A DNA stretch of 64,000 nt from CAYJFK01 sp964369475 (GTDB lineage Bacteria; Bacillota; Clostridia; Oscillospirales; Feifaniaceae): NCBI GenBank assembly GCA_964369475.1, contig CAYJFK010000002.1, positions 1 through 64,000 of the forward strand, given 5' to 3'. Below are positions 24,249 through 33,077 of this stretch, piece after piece; the first letter of the stretch is position 1; every line of letters starts with the position of its first letter. Under the pieces are notes generated by a model that saw only the letters and a program-made list of their open reading frames with translations, was not told the origin of the DNA and did not search any database. The translations under genes and the position numbers were made by a program.

Positions 24249-24896
24249 GTGCTTGAGAATTTGGGGAAATATGTCGGTGCATCTTGCGAGATTAGGACGA
24301 TGGCAAACGATCTATTGCAGAGGTGCAAAATTAAACAGGTTAGGTGGGAAAAGGACACCCCCACCCTTGTTTTGGTACATGCAACGGGGGGCGATCTGTC
24401 GGTTTTGCGACTTGGTACGCCTATAAAGCTATCACTTAGAGCGCCCAGTCTGCCGGCTGCGGTAATTGGCGGTCAGGTATTTATTGCAAACAGGGATTTT
24501 TGGCATGTAATGCATTTGGAGGAGTTTGCAAGTTTCGAGCGTAGGCGATTTTTTAGAATAAACTGTTCGGGCGAAGGCACAGCAGTTAAGTTATCCGACG
24601 GGGTAGATGCAAAGCCTATGTCGGTTTCGCTTGTCGACATTAGTTTATCGGGCATTCGTTTTGCAACGGAGGAGGTCTTTGAAATGGAAGAACGATTGTT
24701 TTTGGCATTTCAACTGGGCAACGACCCCTTCCCCTACGAGCTCGATGTTATTGTTAAAAAGATAATCGAGGGCACAAACAGGGGCAATCACTATGGGTGC
24801 GATTACCTCGAGATGAAGGAGTCGGACAGCGACAGGCTGTGCAAGGTGATATTTGATCTTGAAAGAGAGGCGCAGAAAAAGCGCACCGGTATGTAG
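24249..24896 (+). CDS. PilZ domain c-di-GMP receptor (YcgR/DgrA-like)
   Basis: A 215-residue two-domain protein: an N-terminal YcgR-like beta domain (about 1-95) and a C-terminal PilZ domain (about 98-210). The c-di-GMP-binding signatures are intact: the RxxxR box in FERRRFFRI and DxSxxG in VDISLSGIRF. Proteins of this layout bind the flagellar motor and slow swimming when c-di-GMP rises. GTG start with GGGGG 10 nt upstream. The gene lies between flagellin and a FapA protein, which fits a motility role. Confidence 0.9.
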   Translation: MLENLGKYVGASCEIRTMANDLLQRCKIKQVRWEKDTPTLVLVHATGGDLSVLRLGTPIKLSLRAPSLPAAVIGGQVFIANRDFWHVMHLEEFASFERRRFFRINCSGEGTAVKLSDGVDAKPMSVSLVDISLSGIRFATEEVFEMEERLFLAFQLGNDPFPYELDVIVKKIIEGTNRGNHYGCDYLEMKESDSDRLCKVIFDLEREAQKKRTGM

Positions 24897-24934
24897 CGGT
24901 AAATTCCGCTTATAGCTTTTGGGAGGAATAACGC

Positions 24935-26467
24935 ATGAAGGATGGCGAGGACAAAAGAGTTGCAGAGGGCGAGCAGTCGCCGACAGTCAGCAAGAAACAT
25001 GCATTTTCTAAGGAACAGCTCGATTTTGTGGGAGCGGCAAGGGAAGAAGCGAGGGCGCACCGTAACGCAGCCATTTATAATGAGGACGGCACAGAGCGAG
25101 AAGAAGTTCTCGACAGCGATGGAAAATTTATAGTCGGTATGCCCAAAGACGAGATGGTCGCTTGGGGCTACCTAATCCCACCCACGGGCGAAGGCGCACT
25201 GCCAACGCTCGATCATGTCATGGCGCAAATTTCGGGTAAGGGAATTAATCACGGCTTGATAGACATGGCGGAGCTCTGGGAAAATCCCCCACTTAGTAAG
25301 CTAATTATTATTGCCGAGGGCGATTATGCGGTAAATGGAATCGACGGCACTGTCGAGGATTTATTCGAGCGAGAGCGCAAGATGCACCTTAAGACAAATT
25401 CCGACAACACGATAGATTTTAAGCAACTCGGCCTACTCCAACAGGTAGCCGAGGGTGAAGTTATCTGCCGTATGACCTACCCTACCCCACCTCAAGACGG
25501 TATGACGGTCAGGGGGAAAGAGTTAAAGGGAACGCCCGGAAAGATGCCTAAAATCCCCCGTGGCAAACTTGTCGGCATTACAGAAGACGAGTCTGCCCTT
25601 ATAGCGGAATGTGGCGGTCAGGTGCGCTTTATCGGGGATAGTTTTCATGTCGAGCAGGTCCTTACAATAAACGGCAATGTCGACAATGCGTGCGGTAATC
25701 TTGATGTTATCGGCAATCTTGTTGTAACGGGAAATTTGCTGTCGGGCTTTTCGGTTAAGGCTACCAAGGATATTAAGATAAGCGGCCTTGCCGAGGGTGC
25801 TAATATAGAGGCAGGCGGCAATGTTACAATAGGCCTTGGCATGAATGGCGGTTATAAGGGCACTATTAAGGCCGGCGGAAATGTTGTTTCTAAGTTTTTG
25901 GAAAATTGCACGGTCGAGTCTAAGGCAAATATCATTGCCGAGAGCATTGTAAACTGCACCGCCTCTGCCGACGACAGCGTTATTGTTAGCAAGGGTCACG
26001 GTGTTATTATCGGCGGTGTTATTACTGCCATGAATATAATCGAGGCAAAGAGCATCGGCAACGAGCTAAATCGTGCTACCGAGCTTGTTATTGGCTCATC
26101 GCCCGAGATTTTATCCGAAATCGACCGCTTGACAAAGGAGACAAAGGCTCTCGAGAACAATATAGACGAGAACGAAAAGAGCATTGTTTATCTGAATAGC
26201 ATCGAGGATTTACCCGAGCAACGTCAGAAGCTTATAAATGATCTGCAACTTAAACTCAAGGTTGATAAGATGCAACATGCGCAGAAGAATAAAAAACTGT
26301 CGGTTTTGATCGAGCAGAGGGATAATGCCGATTGTCAGATTTTAGTAGGCACTGCTTATCCTTCGACCAGCATTAAAATAGGTGCTGTGCGCATGATTTT
26401 ACAGCGGACGGAGCACAAGTGTCGAATTTATCTAGGCGAAGACGGTATTAGAATCGGTATTTTATAG
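24935..26467 (+). CDS. FapA family (DUF342) polymer-forming protein
   Basis: A 510-residue FapA/DUF342 protein. The central region (about 220-390) is a repetitive right-handed beta-helix-like stretch rich in GNV and GG turns (DVIGNLVVTGNL, IEAGGNVTIGLG), followed by a coiled coil (about 395-465) and a small terminal domain. FapA proteins are found in flagellar/chemotaxis operons and are thought to interact with the polar or chemotaxis machinery, but the function is not settled. ATG with GGGAGGAA, 38 nt after the PilZ gene, so probably co-transcribed. Confidence 0.85.
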   Translation: MKDGEDKRVAEGEQSPTVSKKHAFSKEQLDFVGAAREEARAHRNAAIYNEDGTEREEVLDSDGKFIVGMPKDEMVAWGYLIPPTGEGALPTLDHVMAQISGKGINHGLIDMAELWENPPLSKLIIIAEGDYAVNGIDGTVEDLFERERKMHLKTNSDNTIDFKQLGLLQQVAEGEVICRMTYPTPPQDGMTVRGKELKGTPGKMPKIPRGKLVGITEDESALIAECGGQVRFIGDSFHVEQVLTINGNVDNACGNLDVIGNLVVTGNLLSGFSVKATKDIKISGLAEGANIEAGGNVTIGLGMNGGYKGTIKAGGNVVSKFLENCTVESKANIIAESIVNCTASADDSVIVSKGHGVIIGGVITAMNIIEAKSIGNELNRATELVIGSSPEILSEIDRLTKETKALENNIDENEKSIVYLNSIEDLPEQRQKLINDLQLKLKVDKMQHAQKNKKLSVLIEQRDNADCQILVGTAYPSTSIKIGAVRMILQRTEHKCRIYLGEDGIRIGIL

Positions 26468-26560
26468 GTTTTGTTTTTATACTCGAAGGTGATAGGTCTT
26501 AACCAAGCACTACTCGGCAAGGCTTGATTTGTTTGCACTGTGTTATAGTTACATATATTA

Positions 26561-26588
26561 AAAGGCGACCGTGCGGCCGCCTTTTTTT
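26561..26588. terminator. Bidirectional terminator between fapA and the M20 cluster
   Basis: AAAGGCG(A)CCG, short loop, CGG(C)CGCCTTTTTTT. It serves the plus-strand PilZ-FapA transcript and probably the convergent M20 transcript. Confidence 0.75.
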
Positions 26589-26623
26589 GTTTGCATTGTT
26601 TAGTTTTTTATAGTGATAATAGC

Positions 26624-27790
26624 CTACATTCCCAAAAAGTCGAGCACATAGCCAACATGTATTGCCACGCCCATTGGTAGCGAGGCTTCGTCTAGGTCGA
26701 ATTTGCCGTTGTGACTGGGGTGGATTATGCCTAAGTCTTGATTACGTGCCCCGACAAAGGCAAAAGCGGCGGGGATTTTTTCGCTGTAATAGGCAAAATC
26801 TTCGCTGCCCATTCTTGGCGGTTGATCGTCAAAGCATTGGTCGCCAAAGAGGGAGGATATGACCTTAACAGCTCTCTTTGTCGGCTCAGGGTGGTTTTTG
26901 CAAGGAGCGGTTTCGTTTATTGTCTCAAACTCGCATGTCGCCCTGTACGTCTCGCAAGTCGTTGCCGCTATACGCTTTATCGAGTCCATTACCTGAGCTC
27001 TTATCTCAGGATTGAAGTTTCTAACTGTCAAATCCATATAGCCGTCACCTGCTATTATGTTGGAGCGTGTGCCTGCGTGAAATTGCCCAACCGTTACGAC
27101 AGAAGATTCTGCCGCCGCCACTTCACGTGCTACGATCGACTGCAAATTTAAAACAAGTGCAGCACCGACCAAAACGGCATCTATCCCGTTTTCAGGGCGA
27201 GCGCCGTGGCTTGATTTGCCTGTGATTTTTATCCTAAGTCCATCAGACGAGGCAAGGCGGTAGCCCTCCTTTATATCGAAATACCCAATATCGACATTGC
27301 TTGCAATGTGCATACCGAATATCTCCTCTACCCCATCAAGTGCGCCTGCCTCAATCATGATAGCAGCGCCCTTTAGCTGTTCTTCGGCCGGTTGGAATAT
27401 AATTCGCACATTGCCGCATAGGCTCTCTTTAATGCTATTTAGCACCTTTACCGCACCAAGAAGCATTGCTGTGTGTGCATCGTGACCGCAGGCATGCATC
27501 ATGCCTTGATTTTTCGAAGCAAAAGGAAGCCCTGTTACCTCTGTTATCTCGAGCGCATCGTGGTCGCTCCTAAGTGCCACACATCGCCCCTCTTTACCGC
27601 CCTTTATGTCGGCAATAACGCCTATGTCGTTAACGGTGCGATGAGGTACTCCCATACTGTCAAGCTCTGCCGCTATCATCTTGCATGTTTCAAACTCGCT
27701 TAGGGAGGGCTCGGGGCACATGTGGAATTTTCTTCTCATGTCTGTTACATATTCTTTTTGCTCGTTTGCAAGTTTCAAAATGTCAATCAT
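26624..27790 (-). CDS. M20 family amidohydrolase (HipO/YkuR type), copy 1
   Basis: Zinc-dependent N-acyl-amino-acid or peptide deacylase. Metal-binding and active-site blocks are MHACGHDAHTAMLLGA, FQPAEEQLKGA, and the C-terminal MGSEDFAYYSEKIPAAFAFVGA. Length 388 is typical of the M20D group. ATG with GGAGGTAAAAA upstream. It is the third gene of a minus-strand cluster and is clearly homologous along its length to the next gene, so the two arose by duplication. The substrate cannot be told from sequence; N-acetyl-diaminopimelate, hippurate-like compounds and indole conjugates are known for relatives. Confidence 0.85.
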   Translation of the reverse strand: MIDILKLANEQKEYVTDMRRKFHMCPEPSLSEFETCKMIAAELDSMGVPHRTVNDIGVIADIKGGKEGRCVALRSDHDALEITEVTGLPFASKNQGMMHACGHDAHTAMLLGAVKVLNSIKESLCGNVRIIFQPAEEQLKGAAIMIEAGALDGVEEIFGMHIASNVDIGYFDIKEGYRLASSDGLRIKITGKSSHGARPENGIDAVLVGAALVLNLQSIVAREVAAAESSVVTVGQFHAGTRSNIIAGDGYMDLTVRNFNPEIRAQVMDSIKRIAATTCETYRATCEFETINETAPCKNHPEPTKRAVKVISSLFGDQCFDDQPPRMGSEDFAYYSEKIPAAFAFVGARNQDLGIIHPSHNGKFDLDEASLPMGVAIHVGYVLDFLGM

Positions 27791-27840
27791 TTTTTACCTC
27801 CAAATAAGGGCAACCCTATATCGGGTTATCCTATTAATTC

Positions 27841-29001
27841 TTAGCCCTTTAGCGCTTTTAGTGCATATGTAACATATAGAGCTGTTCCGCCCTCCATGCA
27901 ATCCTCATCTATGTCGAATAGCTCGTGATGGTGAGGCACATAGTCGCCCTCTTTCTTTGCGCCGAGGAATGCCATAGCAGCAGGGATTTTTTCGCTGTAA
28001 TATGCAAAGTCCTCGCTGCCTGTTTGTTTTTCTTTAACTACAAGGCAATCGTTGCCGTAGACCTCGACAGCGGCCGCTCTTGCTATTTCTGTTGGGCCGT
28101 CGTGGTTAATAGTTGGAGGTGTTCCGAAGGAAGGAATTAGCTCTACCGTGCCACGTAGGCCTTCGGCTGTGCTTTGAGCCACTCTCCAAATGGCATCCTT
28201 TAGCTTTTGACGCACTTCAGGAGTAAATGCACGTACCGAGAAGTGTAGCTCTCCCTTGTTTGCTATAATGTTGCCTCTTGTGCCTGCCTCCATTTTACCG
28301 ATAGATACAACAGCAGGATCGAGCGGGCTTATCTCTCTTGCAACAACAGTTTGCATGTTCATTACTATTGCCGCAGTTATTACAACAGCATCTATGCACT
28401 GATCGGGGCGTGCGCCGTGGCCGCTAACACCGTTTACCTTTATAACAAAGGAGTCTGCCGATGCCATTCTTGGGCCAAATGCACAATCTATATTACCAAC
28501 AGGGGTATCGGACATTACATGTATACCGAAAATGCTATCTACTCCGTCAAGGCAGCCTGCTGCAATCATCTTGGGAGCGCCTGCAATGAGCTCCTCGGCA
28601 GGTTGGAACACAAGGCGAACCGTGCCTTCAAATTCGTCCTTCATCTCGTTTAACACTTGCGCCGCACCGAGTAGCATTGCACCATGCGCATCATGACCGC
28701 ATGCGTGCATCTTTCCCGGGATCTTGGAGCAGTATGGAACGTCGTTTTTTTCTTCAATTTCAAGAGCATCTATGTCTCCACGAAGTGCAATAATTTTGCC
28801 CTCGCCCTTGCCTTTAATCTCGGCAATAACACCGATGTCCTCAACCGTTTTGTAGGGTATGCCCATTTTATCGAGTTCTTCGCAAATTCTCTTACAGGTC
28901 TCAAACTCCTCGAGTGACGACTCTGGGTACATGTGAAAGTGCCTTCTCATGTCGATGACATACTGTTTGTACTTTTTTGATAACTCTTTAATCTTGCTCA
29001 T
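27841..29001 (-). CDS. M20 family amidohydrolase, copy 2
   Basis: A 386-residue paralogue of the downstream gene with the same signature blocks (MHACGHDAHGAMLLGA, FQPAEELIAGAPK, TGSEDFAYYSEKIPAAMAFLGA). ATG with AAAGGAGGG upstream. The 50-bp gap to the next gene carries no clear promoter. A GTGTGGCAG stem-loop lies just upstream, between it and pepV. Confidence 0.85.
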   Translation of the reverse strand: MSKIKELSKKYKQYVIDMRRHFHMYPESSLEEFETCKRICEELDKMGIPYKTVEDIGVIAEIKGKGEGKIIALRGDIDALEIEEKNDVPYCSKIPGKMHACGHDAHGAMLLGAAQVLNEMKDEFEGTVRLVFQPAEELIAGAPKMIAAGCLDGVDSIFGIHVMSDTPVGNIDCAFGPRMASADSFVIKVNGVSGHGARPDQCIDAVVITAAIVMNMQTVVAREISPLDPAVVSIGKMEAGTRGNIIANKGELHFSVRAFTPEVRQKLKDAIWRVAQSTAEGLRGTVELIPSFGTPPTINHDGPTEIARAAAVEVYGNDCLVVKEKQTGSEDFAYYSEKIPAAMAFLGAKKEGDYVPHHHELFDIDEDCMEGGTALYVTYALKALKG

Positions 29002-29021
29002 ATTGCCCTCCTTTAATATAA

Positions 29022-29058
29022 GTGTGGCAGATCGGGCAAATCACCCGACCTGCCACAC
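29022..29058. repeat. Stem-loop upstream of M20 copy 2
   Basis: GTGTGGCAG and TCGGG on the left pair with CCCGA and CTGCCACAC on the right (one internal mismatch). No T run follows on the minus strand, so it may be an mRNA processing or stability element rather than a terminator. Confidence 0.65.
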
Positions 29059-29131
29059 ATTTAAAACGTATTTGTTGTCTACTCTATATTTTTGTTAATT
29101 GTTAACGCAACAGTCGCTCGTTCAAGCGGTG

Positions 29132-29448
29132 CTTTATTTAAACAACCACTCGTTCATAACGTTCAAGATACACTACCGATATACGCCAACCTGCGCGGTT
29201 CTTATTTAAACAACCACTCGTTCATAACGTTCAAGATACACTACCGATATACGTCCACCTGCGTGGTTCTTATTTAAACAACCACTCGTTCATAACGTTC
29301 AAGACATACTACCGACATGTGCACACCTGCGTGGTTCTTATTTAAACAACCACTCGTTCATAACGTTCAAAATACACTACCGATATATGCCAACCTGCGT
29401 GGTGCTTTATTTAAACAACCACTCGTTCATAACGTTCAAGTATATTTC
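29132..29448. repeat. 68-bp tandem repeat derived from the 3' end of pepV
   Basis: Units begin near 29133, 29201, 29269 and 29337 (68-bp period), and a fifth partial copy at 29406 is the real 3' end of pepV. Each unit carries, on the minus strand, the last ~11 codons of pepV including its stop, plus ~33 bp of downstream sequence. Units differ by a few substitutions; the last junction has one extra base. Small ORFs across the array are by-products. Confidence 0.95.
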
Positions 29449-30792
29449 GTTGTGGGTCATGAATTCTTCAATGTCCATGAACTCGTCTATACCGTGGATG
29501 TTGTGGCCCGGTGCATCTTCCAAAGCTGCGCCGAAGGAGACCGCTTTGTTTCCGAGCTTTCTTGCGTATGTGCCGCCGCCCGTCGAGTTTAGTGTTGCCT
29601 TTTTGCCTGTCATTTCTTCGTAGATGCGGCTAATCATAGCGATATAGGGGCTGTCGGCAGGAGCCATAAGAGGGGGTGAGTTGCGGCCGAATACAAGCTT
29701 GCCGTCTGTGTTGCCCTCGATGCACTTTTCCATTGCACCGAATATCTCCTCGCCGTCCATTGTCGAGGGGTAGCGAATGTCTATCGTGTTGTGACCCTTG
29801 TTGTACTTTAGATCGATAATACCGACATTTAGTGTTAGAGGGCCGCTTACGTCCTCTCTCTTAACACCGAACATCGAGCCATCCCAAGTCATGCCGTATT
29901 GGTCTACAATAAACTTCATTGCAGAACCTGCACGCTCGCCGAGGTAGCCGTTTAGGAATGCGGCTAGATTGAAAATTGCGTTGTAGCCGTCCCAAGGTTG
30001 AGCGGCGTGGCAGGACTTTCCAAGGCCTGTTACAACTATGTCGCCATCCTTTTCCTCTGCCGAAATTGTGTAGGGCTTGTCTTCGTTAAATGTAGCTATT
30101 GCCTTTGTAATATCGGCAAAGTCTACGCTCTTGCCGCAAAGTACAGCTATGCACTTGTCGGGAAGAATGTTTGGAGCTCCCGTTGTAAGCATACTCTTTA
30201 TAACGCAGTTTTTGTCCTCGTCATACTCAACCGTTGCGCCGAGAATGCCCTTTTCCATGTTGTATATCGGATAGGACATGTCGGGTACAAGACCAAATTC
30301 GGGGTAGCCCTCTTTTTCTACATAGTAGTCTATATCCTTCATGCCTGTTTCTTCCTGTGTGCCAAGGAATATGCGAACCTTTCTCTTTGGCTCAAGTCCG
30401 AGTTCTGAAAGTGCCTTTAGCCCATAAAGCGCACCGACAGCAGGGCTCTTGTTGTCGTTTACACCACGGCCGTATACCTTGCCGTCTCTTATTTCGGGCT
30501 CGAAGGGAGGTGAAGTCCAGCCTTCGCCGACAGGAACAACGTCGAGATGGCAAGCGATCAGTAGCATATCACCCTCGCCATATTCAATATATCCACAATA
30601 GTTATCGATATTCACAGATTTAAAACCAAGCGCCTTGCCCTTTTCAAGCATAAACTCGAGTGCCCGCTTTGACTCTTTGCCAAAAGGTGCATCGGGCTCT
30701 GCCTCGCCTTGAATAGAGGGGATAGCAACAACACCCATAAGTGTGTCTATCATCTCATCTTTGTATTTTGCCGCCATGTTCTTGTAATCCAT
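29407..30792 (-). CDS. pepV: Dipeptidase PepV (M20 family, Sapep type)
   Basis: Zinc aminopeptidase-like dipeptidase of 461 residues. Signature blocks are LLIACHLDVVPVGEGW (metal ligands), YGRGVNDNKSPAVGALYGL, and FLGTQEETGMKDIDYY, in the usual order for PepV. It probably cleaves dipeptides with an N-terminal hydrophobic or beta-Ala residue. ATG with GGGAGGTAAAAA upstream. It leads a cluster of three M20 enzymes, suggesting peptide or acyl-amino-acid catabolism. Its 3' end has been tandemly copied downstream. Confidence 0.9.
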   Translation of the reverse strand: MDYKNMAAKYKDEMIDTLMGVVAIPSIQGEAEPDAPFGKESKRALEFMLEKGKALGFKSVNIDNYCGYIEYGEGDMLLIACHLDVVPVGEGWTSPPFEPEIRDGKVYGRGVNDNKSPAVGALYGLKALSELGLEPKRKVRIFLGTQEETGMKDIDYYVEKEGYPEFGLVPDMSYPIYNMEKGILGATVEYDEDKNCVIKSMLTTGAPNILPDKCIAVLCGKSVDFADITKAIATFNEDKPYTISAEEKDGDIVVTGLGKSCHAAQPWDGYNAIFNLAAFLNGYLGERAGSAMKFIVDQYGMTWDGSMFGVKREDVSGPLTLNVGIIDLKYNKGHNTIDIRYPSTMDGEEIFGAMEKCIEGNTDGKLVFGRNSPPLMAPADSPYIAMISRIYEEMTGKKATLNSTGGGTYARKLGNKAVSFGAALEDAPGHNIHGIDEFMDIEEFMTHNEIYLNVMNEWLFK

Positions 30793-30883
30793 TTTTTACC
30801 TCCCGAATATTGTTGTATATGTTAAACCCCAAAAGGGATTTAAGCCAAAATTATTGTTAAGTGTGATAGATATAATCCTAACC

Positions 30884-31864
30884 CTAACCAACCCAAGTTA
30901 CCGTTCCAAAGGGAAGTGCCGACGATCCTTCTTCAAGCGTAAATGGGATTTTGTGCTCCCCTATTCTTACAACTTGATCCATTACCGTTTCAAAATCGTA
31001 GCCCTGCAAGGCTAAAAAGCGCTTTGTTATAGCTATCGCATCATCGCTCGCTCCTGCCTCCAACCTGCCCGAAACGAGCACTTCTCCCGACACCGTTACG
31101 ACAATTTCAACCATGGCATCCGATGTTGCCCGCTCTACAAGTATACTACGCTCGTTTTGCTCTGCAGCAATGGCCACGACCGCTTCAGGTGCCGGGAAAG
31201 AGCCGTTATCTCGCTTTGTGGCAAGCAGTGCCTCGTAGTGCGCTTTGTAATCGCCGCCCACATCTATTAGCCCCATTACGACATATGGCAGTGCATCTTG
31301 ATCGACCTCTTTTGAGGTTAGATAGACCGTCGCCCTCTCTCTCATTGTAGTGGCAATTATATCCTCGTAGCACGATAGTAGCGACAGGCAAAGCCCTGTT
31401 AACGCATCGTCCCCTTCAAAGCTACCATCAGCCTTTTGAGCCGTGACAAGAAGGTGTAAGACCCCTTCAACATCATAGTTTACCCCTGCATTTTCAAGCG
31501 CTATGGCCGCCCTTACCGTGTCCTCCAAAAACCCAAATGATCCGTCTTGCTGACGTTCCGACAGCATGTCGGCAAGATTTACGCCGCCAAAGCTGTATAT
31601 ATCAAGTCCGCCTGCCGTTAGTAACGAAATATATCCGGCAAGATCGTATGTCGATATTGCTTGATCACTTATGTCAACTATATCGCTGTAAACTTCTTTT
31701 GGAATTTCCACCCCTGCCGAAACAAGGGCGAGAGCCGCCTCCCACTCGACAGAGTCGATGTAGTACTCTGCGGCAGTGCTCACAATGTCGACCTCGGGCA
31801 CTGCCTCGGCCTGAGAGCAGCCGACCAAAAAGAGCATAAAAAATATAAGAAATGTTAACCGCAC
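30884..31864 (-). CDS. Lipoprotein with prenyltransferase/terpene-cyclase-like repeats
   Basis: A 326-residue predicted lipoprotein: signal peptide with lipobox LVGC (Cys about residue 16). The mature part has at least three repeats of the alpha/alpha-toroid type seen in squalene cyclases and prenyltransferases: QQDGSFGF, QKADGSFEG and KRDNGSFPA. A final ~80-residue domain resembles DUF4430-type domains at the end of such surface proteins. GTG start after AGGTGG. No catalytic DxDD motif is visible, so a binding rather than cyclase role is likely. It is transcribed divergently from the NYN gene. Confidence 0.65.
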   Translation of the reverse strand: MRLTFLIFFMLFLVGCSQAEAVPEVDIVSTAAEYYIDSVEWEAALALVSAGVEIPKEVYSDIVDISDQAISTYDLAGYISLLTAGGLDIYSFGGVNLADMLSERQQDGSFGFLEDTVRAAIALENAGVNYDVEGVLHLLVTAQKADGSFEGDDALTGLCLSLLSCYEDIIATTMRERATVYLTSKEVDQDALPYVVMGLIDVGGDYKAHYEALLATKRDNGSFPAPEAVVAIAAEQNERSILVERATSDAMVEIVVTVSGEVLVSGRLEAGASDDAIAITKRFLALQGYDFETVMDQVVRIGEHKIPFTLEEGSSALPFGTVTWVG

Positions 31865-31894
31865 CGATATCCACCTTTATAACATAATAATAGA

Positions 31895-31927
31895 TATTGT
31901 ATCACACCCCATGGTTATGATACAATA
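31895..31927. promoter_or_regulatory. Dyad-symmetric divergent promoter/operator
   Basis: TATTGTATCA (31895-31904) and TGATACAATA (31918-31927) form a perfect 10-bp inverted repeat. Because of the symmetry both strands read TTGTAT-N18-TACAAT, a promoter-like pair. It sits between the divergent lipoprotein and NYN genes and could be a shared promoter or a repressor site. Confidence 0.5.
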
Positions 31928-31981
31928 GTTATTGATAACAAATATACACTTTATCAAATTTTATTATAAAGGGAGATTTTT

Positions 31982-32806
31982 ATGTCGAGCGACAGGCGAT
32001 TTGCGGTATTGATAGATGCCGATAATGTGTCGGATAAGTATGTTAAGTACATATTCGACGAAATAGCGAACGATGGTACAGCGACCTACAAAAGAATATA
32101 CGGAGACTGGACAAAGCCCTCTTTTTCCTCTTGGAAATCGGTACTTCTTGCAAATTCTATCACACCTATACAACAGTATGGCTATACATCGGGCAAAAAT
32201 GCTACCGATTCGGCCATGATTATAGATGCAATGGATATTTTATATTCGGGCAATGTAGAGGGTTTTTGCATTGTCTCGAGCGACAGCGACTTTACAAGGC
32301 TTGCCTCTCGTCTGCGTGAGTCGGGCATGTATATTGTCGGCATGGGAGAGCGCAAAACGCCTACTCCTTTTGTGTCGGCTTGCAATAAGTTTAAGTATTT
32401 AGACGTGCTTGCACAGTCCAAAGAGCCAACAGCGAAGCCCTTTGTCTTTAAAAAGGCAGAAAGCACAAAGCAGACAAAGCGCAAGGACACGGCGATCGAG
32501 CAGACCCCAATCGATCCTCCTTCCTCCAACTTTGTGTCACCCTCCGAGATGACCTCGCTCGAGACAATCGACAATGCAATTTGCACCTTTTTACGTGAGA
32601 AGACTCAAGATGAGGAAGATTGGCTATTTATAAGCGAGCTTGCAAACATGCTAAACCGCAGATATCCCGACTTTGACGTTCGCAACTTCGGATTTACAAA
32701 ACTAACGCTATTCTTGCGCTCGCTCGGTTCGGTCGAGCTAAAATCTGTCCAAGCACCGGGGGCGAGCAATAAGCTTGTCTATGTCCGTGAAAAGGTAAAG
32801 GGTTAA
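31982..32806 (+). CDS. NYN domain (LabA/MARF1-like) protein with OST-HTH domain
   Basis: A 274-residue predicted endoribonuclease. The NYN (PIN-like) domain covers about 1-145, with the acidic active-site positions in AVLIDADNV, KNATDSAMIIDAMD and VSSDSDFTRLA. After a charged linker, an OST-HTH/LOTUS-type RNA-binding domain spans about 200-270 (FLREKTQDEEDWLFISELANML, YPDFDVRNFGF). The combination suggests RNA cleavage or RNA binding. ATG with AAAGGGAG upstream. No partner gene is adjacent. Confidence 0.85.
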   Translation: MSSDRRFAVLIDADNVSDKYVKYIFDEIANDGTATYKRIYGDWTKPSFSSWKSVLLANSITPIQQYGYTSGKNATDSAMIIDAMDILYSGNVEGFCIVSSDSDFTRLASRLRESGMYIVGMGERKTPTPFVSACNKFKYLDVLAQSKEPTAKPFVFKKAESTKQTKRKDTAIEQTPIDPPSSNFVSPSEMTSLETIDNAICTFLREKTQDEEDWLFISELANMLNRRYPDFDVRNFGFTKLTLFLRSLGSVELKSVQAPGASNKLVYVREKVKG

Positions 32807-32863
32807 GCTTTTTAATTTAGTGGGTTTCGACCCAAATGTAATAGCCATGCGGCTAATAAAAAA

Positions 32864-33069
32864 AGCCGCCCTTTTGGGCGGCTCAGACTGGAGAAAGACC
32901 TAAAATCAAGCCCCTTCGGAAGGAGGGGGAGCGGCGAGGGGGCACCATCAGGGTGCCCTCTGGCGTAAAATTCCCGCCCCGAGGGCGTTAAAATCAGCTT
33001 GGCTGATTTTTTCAGCTTGGAGAAAATACTTTTTCTCCAAGCTGAAAAGCCGCCCTTTCGGGCGGCTTT
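32864..33069. terminator. Array of five intergenic hairpins between NYN and ackA
   Basis: In order: AGCCGCCC/GGGCGGCT (about 32864-32883); the 54-bp repeat copy B; a GGCACC/GGTGCC hairpin (about 32936-32960); AAAATCAGC/GCTGATTTT (32990-33010); a perfect 14-bp CAGCTTGG stem with loop TACT (33013-33044); and AAAGCCGCCC/GGGCGGCTTT (33046-33069). The first and last are probably the terminators of the NYN gene and ackA. No gene is present in this stretch. Confidence 0.8.
32884..32937. repeat. Dispersed 54-bp intergenic repeat, copy B
   Basis: Inverted copy of bases 1-54 with one mismatch, about 32.9 kb away. It lies between hairpins in a gene-free stretch. Confidence 0.9.
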
Positions 33070-33077
33070 AAGCTATA

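Noticed and set aside
29092..29623. Plus-strand ORFs across the 68-bp repeats
   Set aside because: They are products of the repeat period and read the pepV 3' end backwards; no SD or family match.
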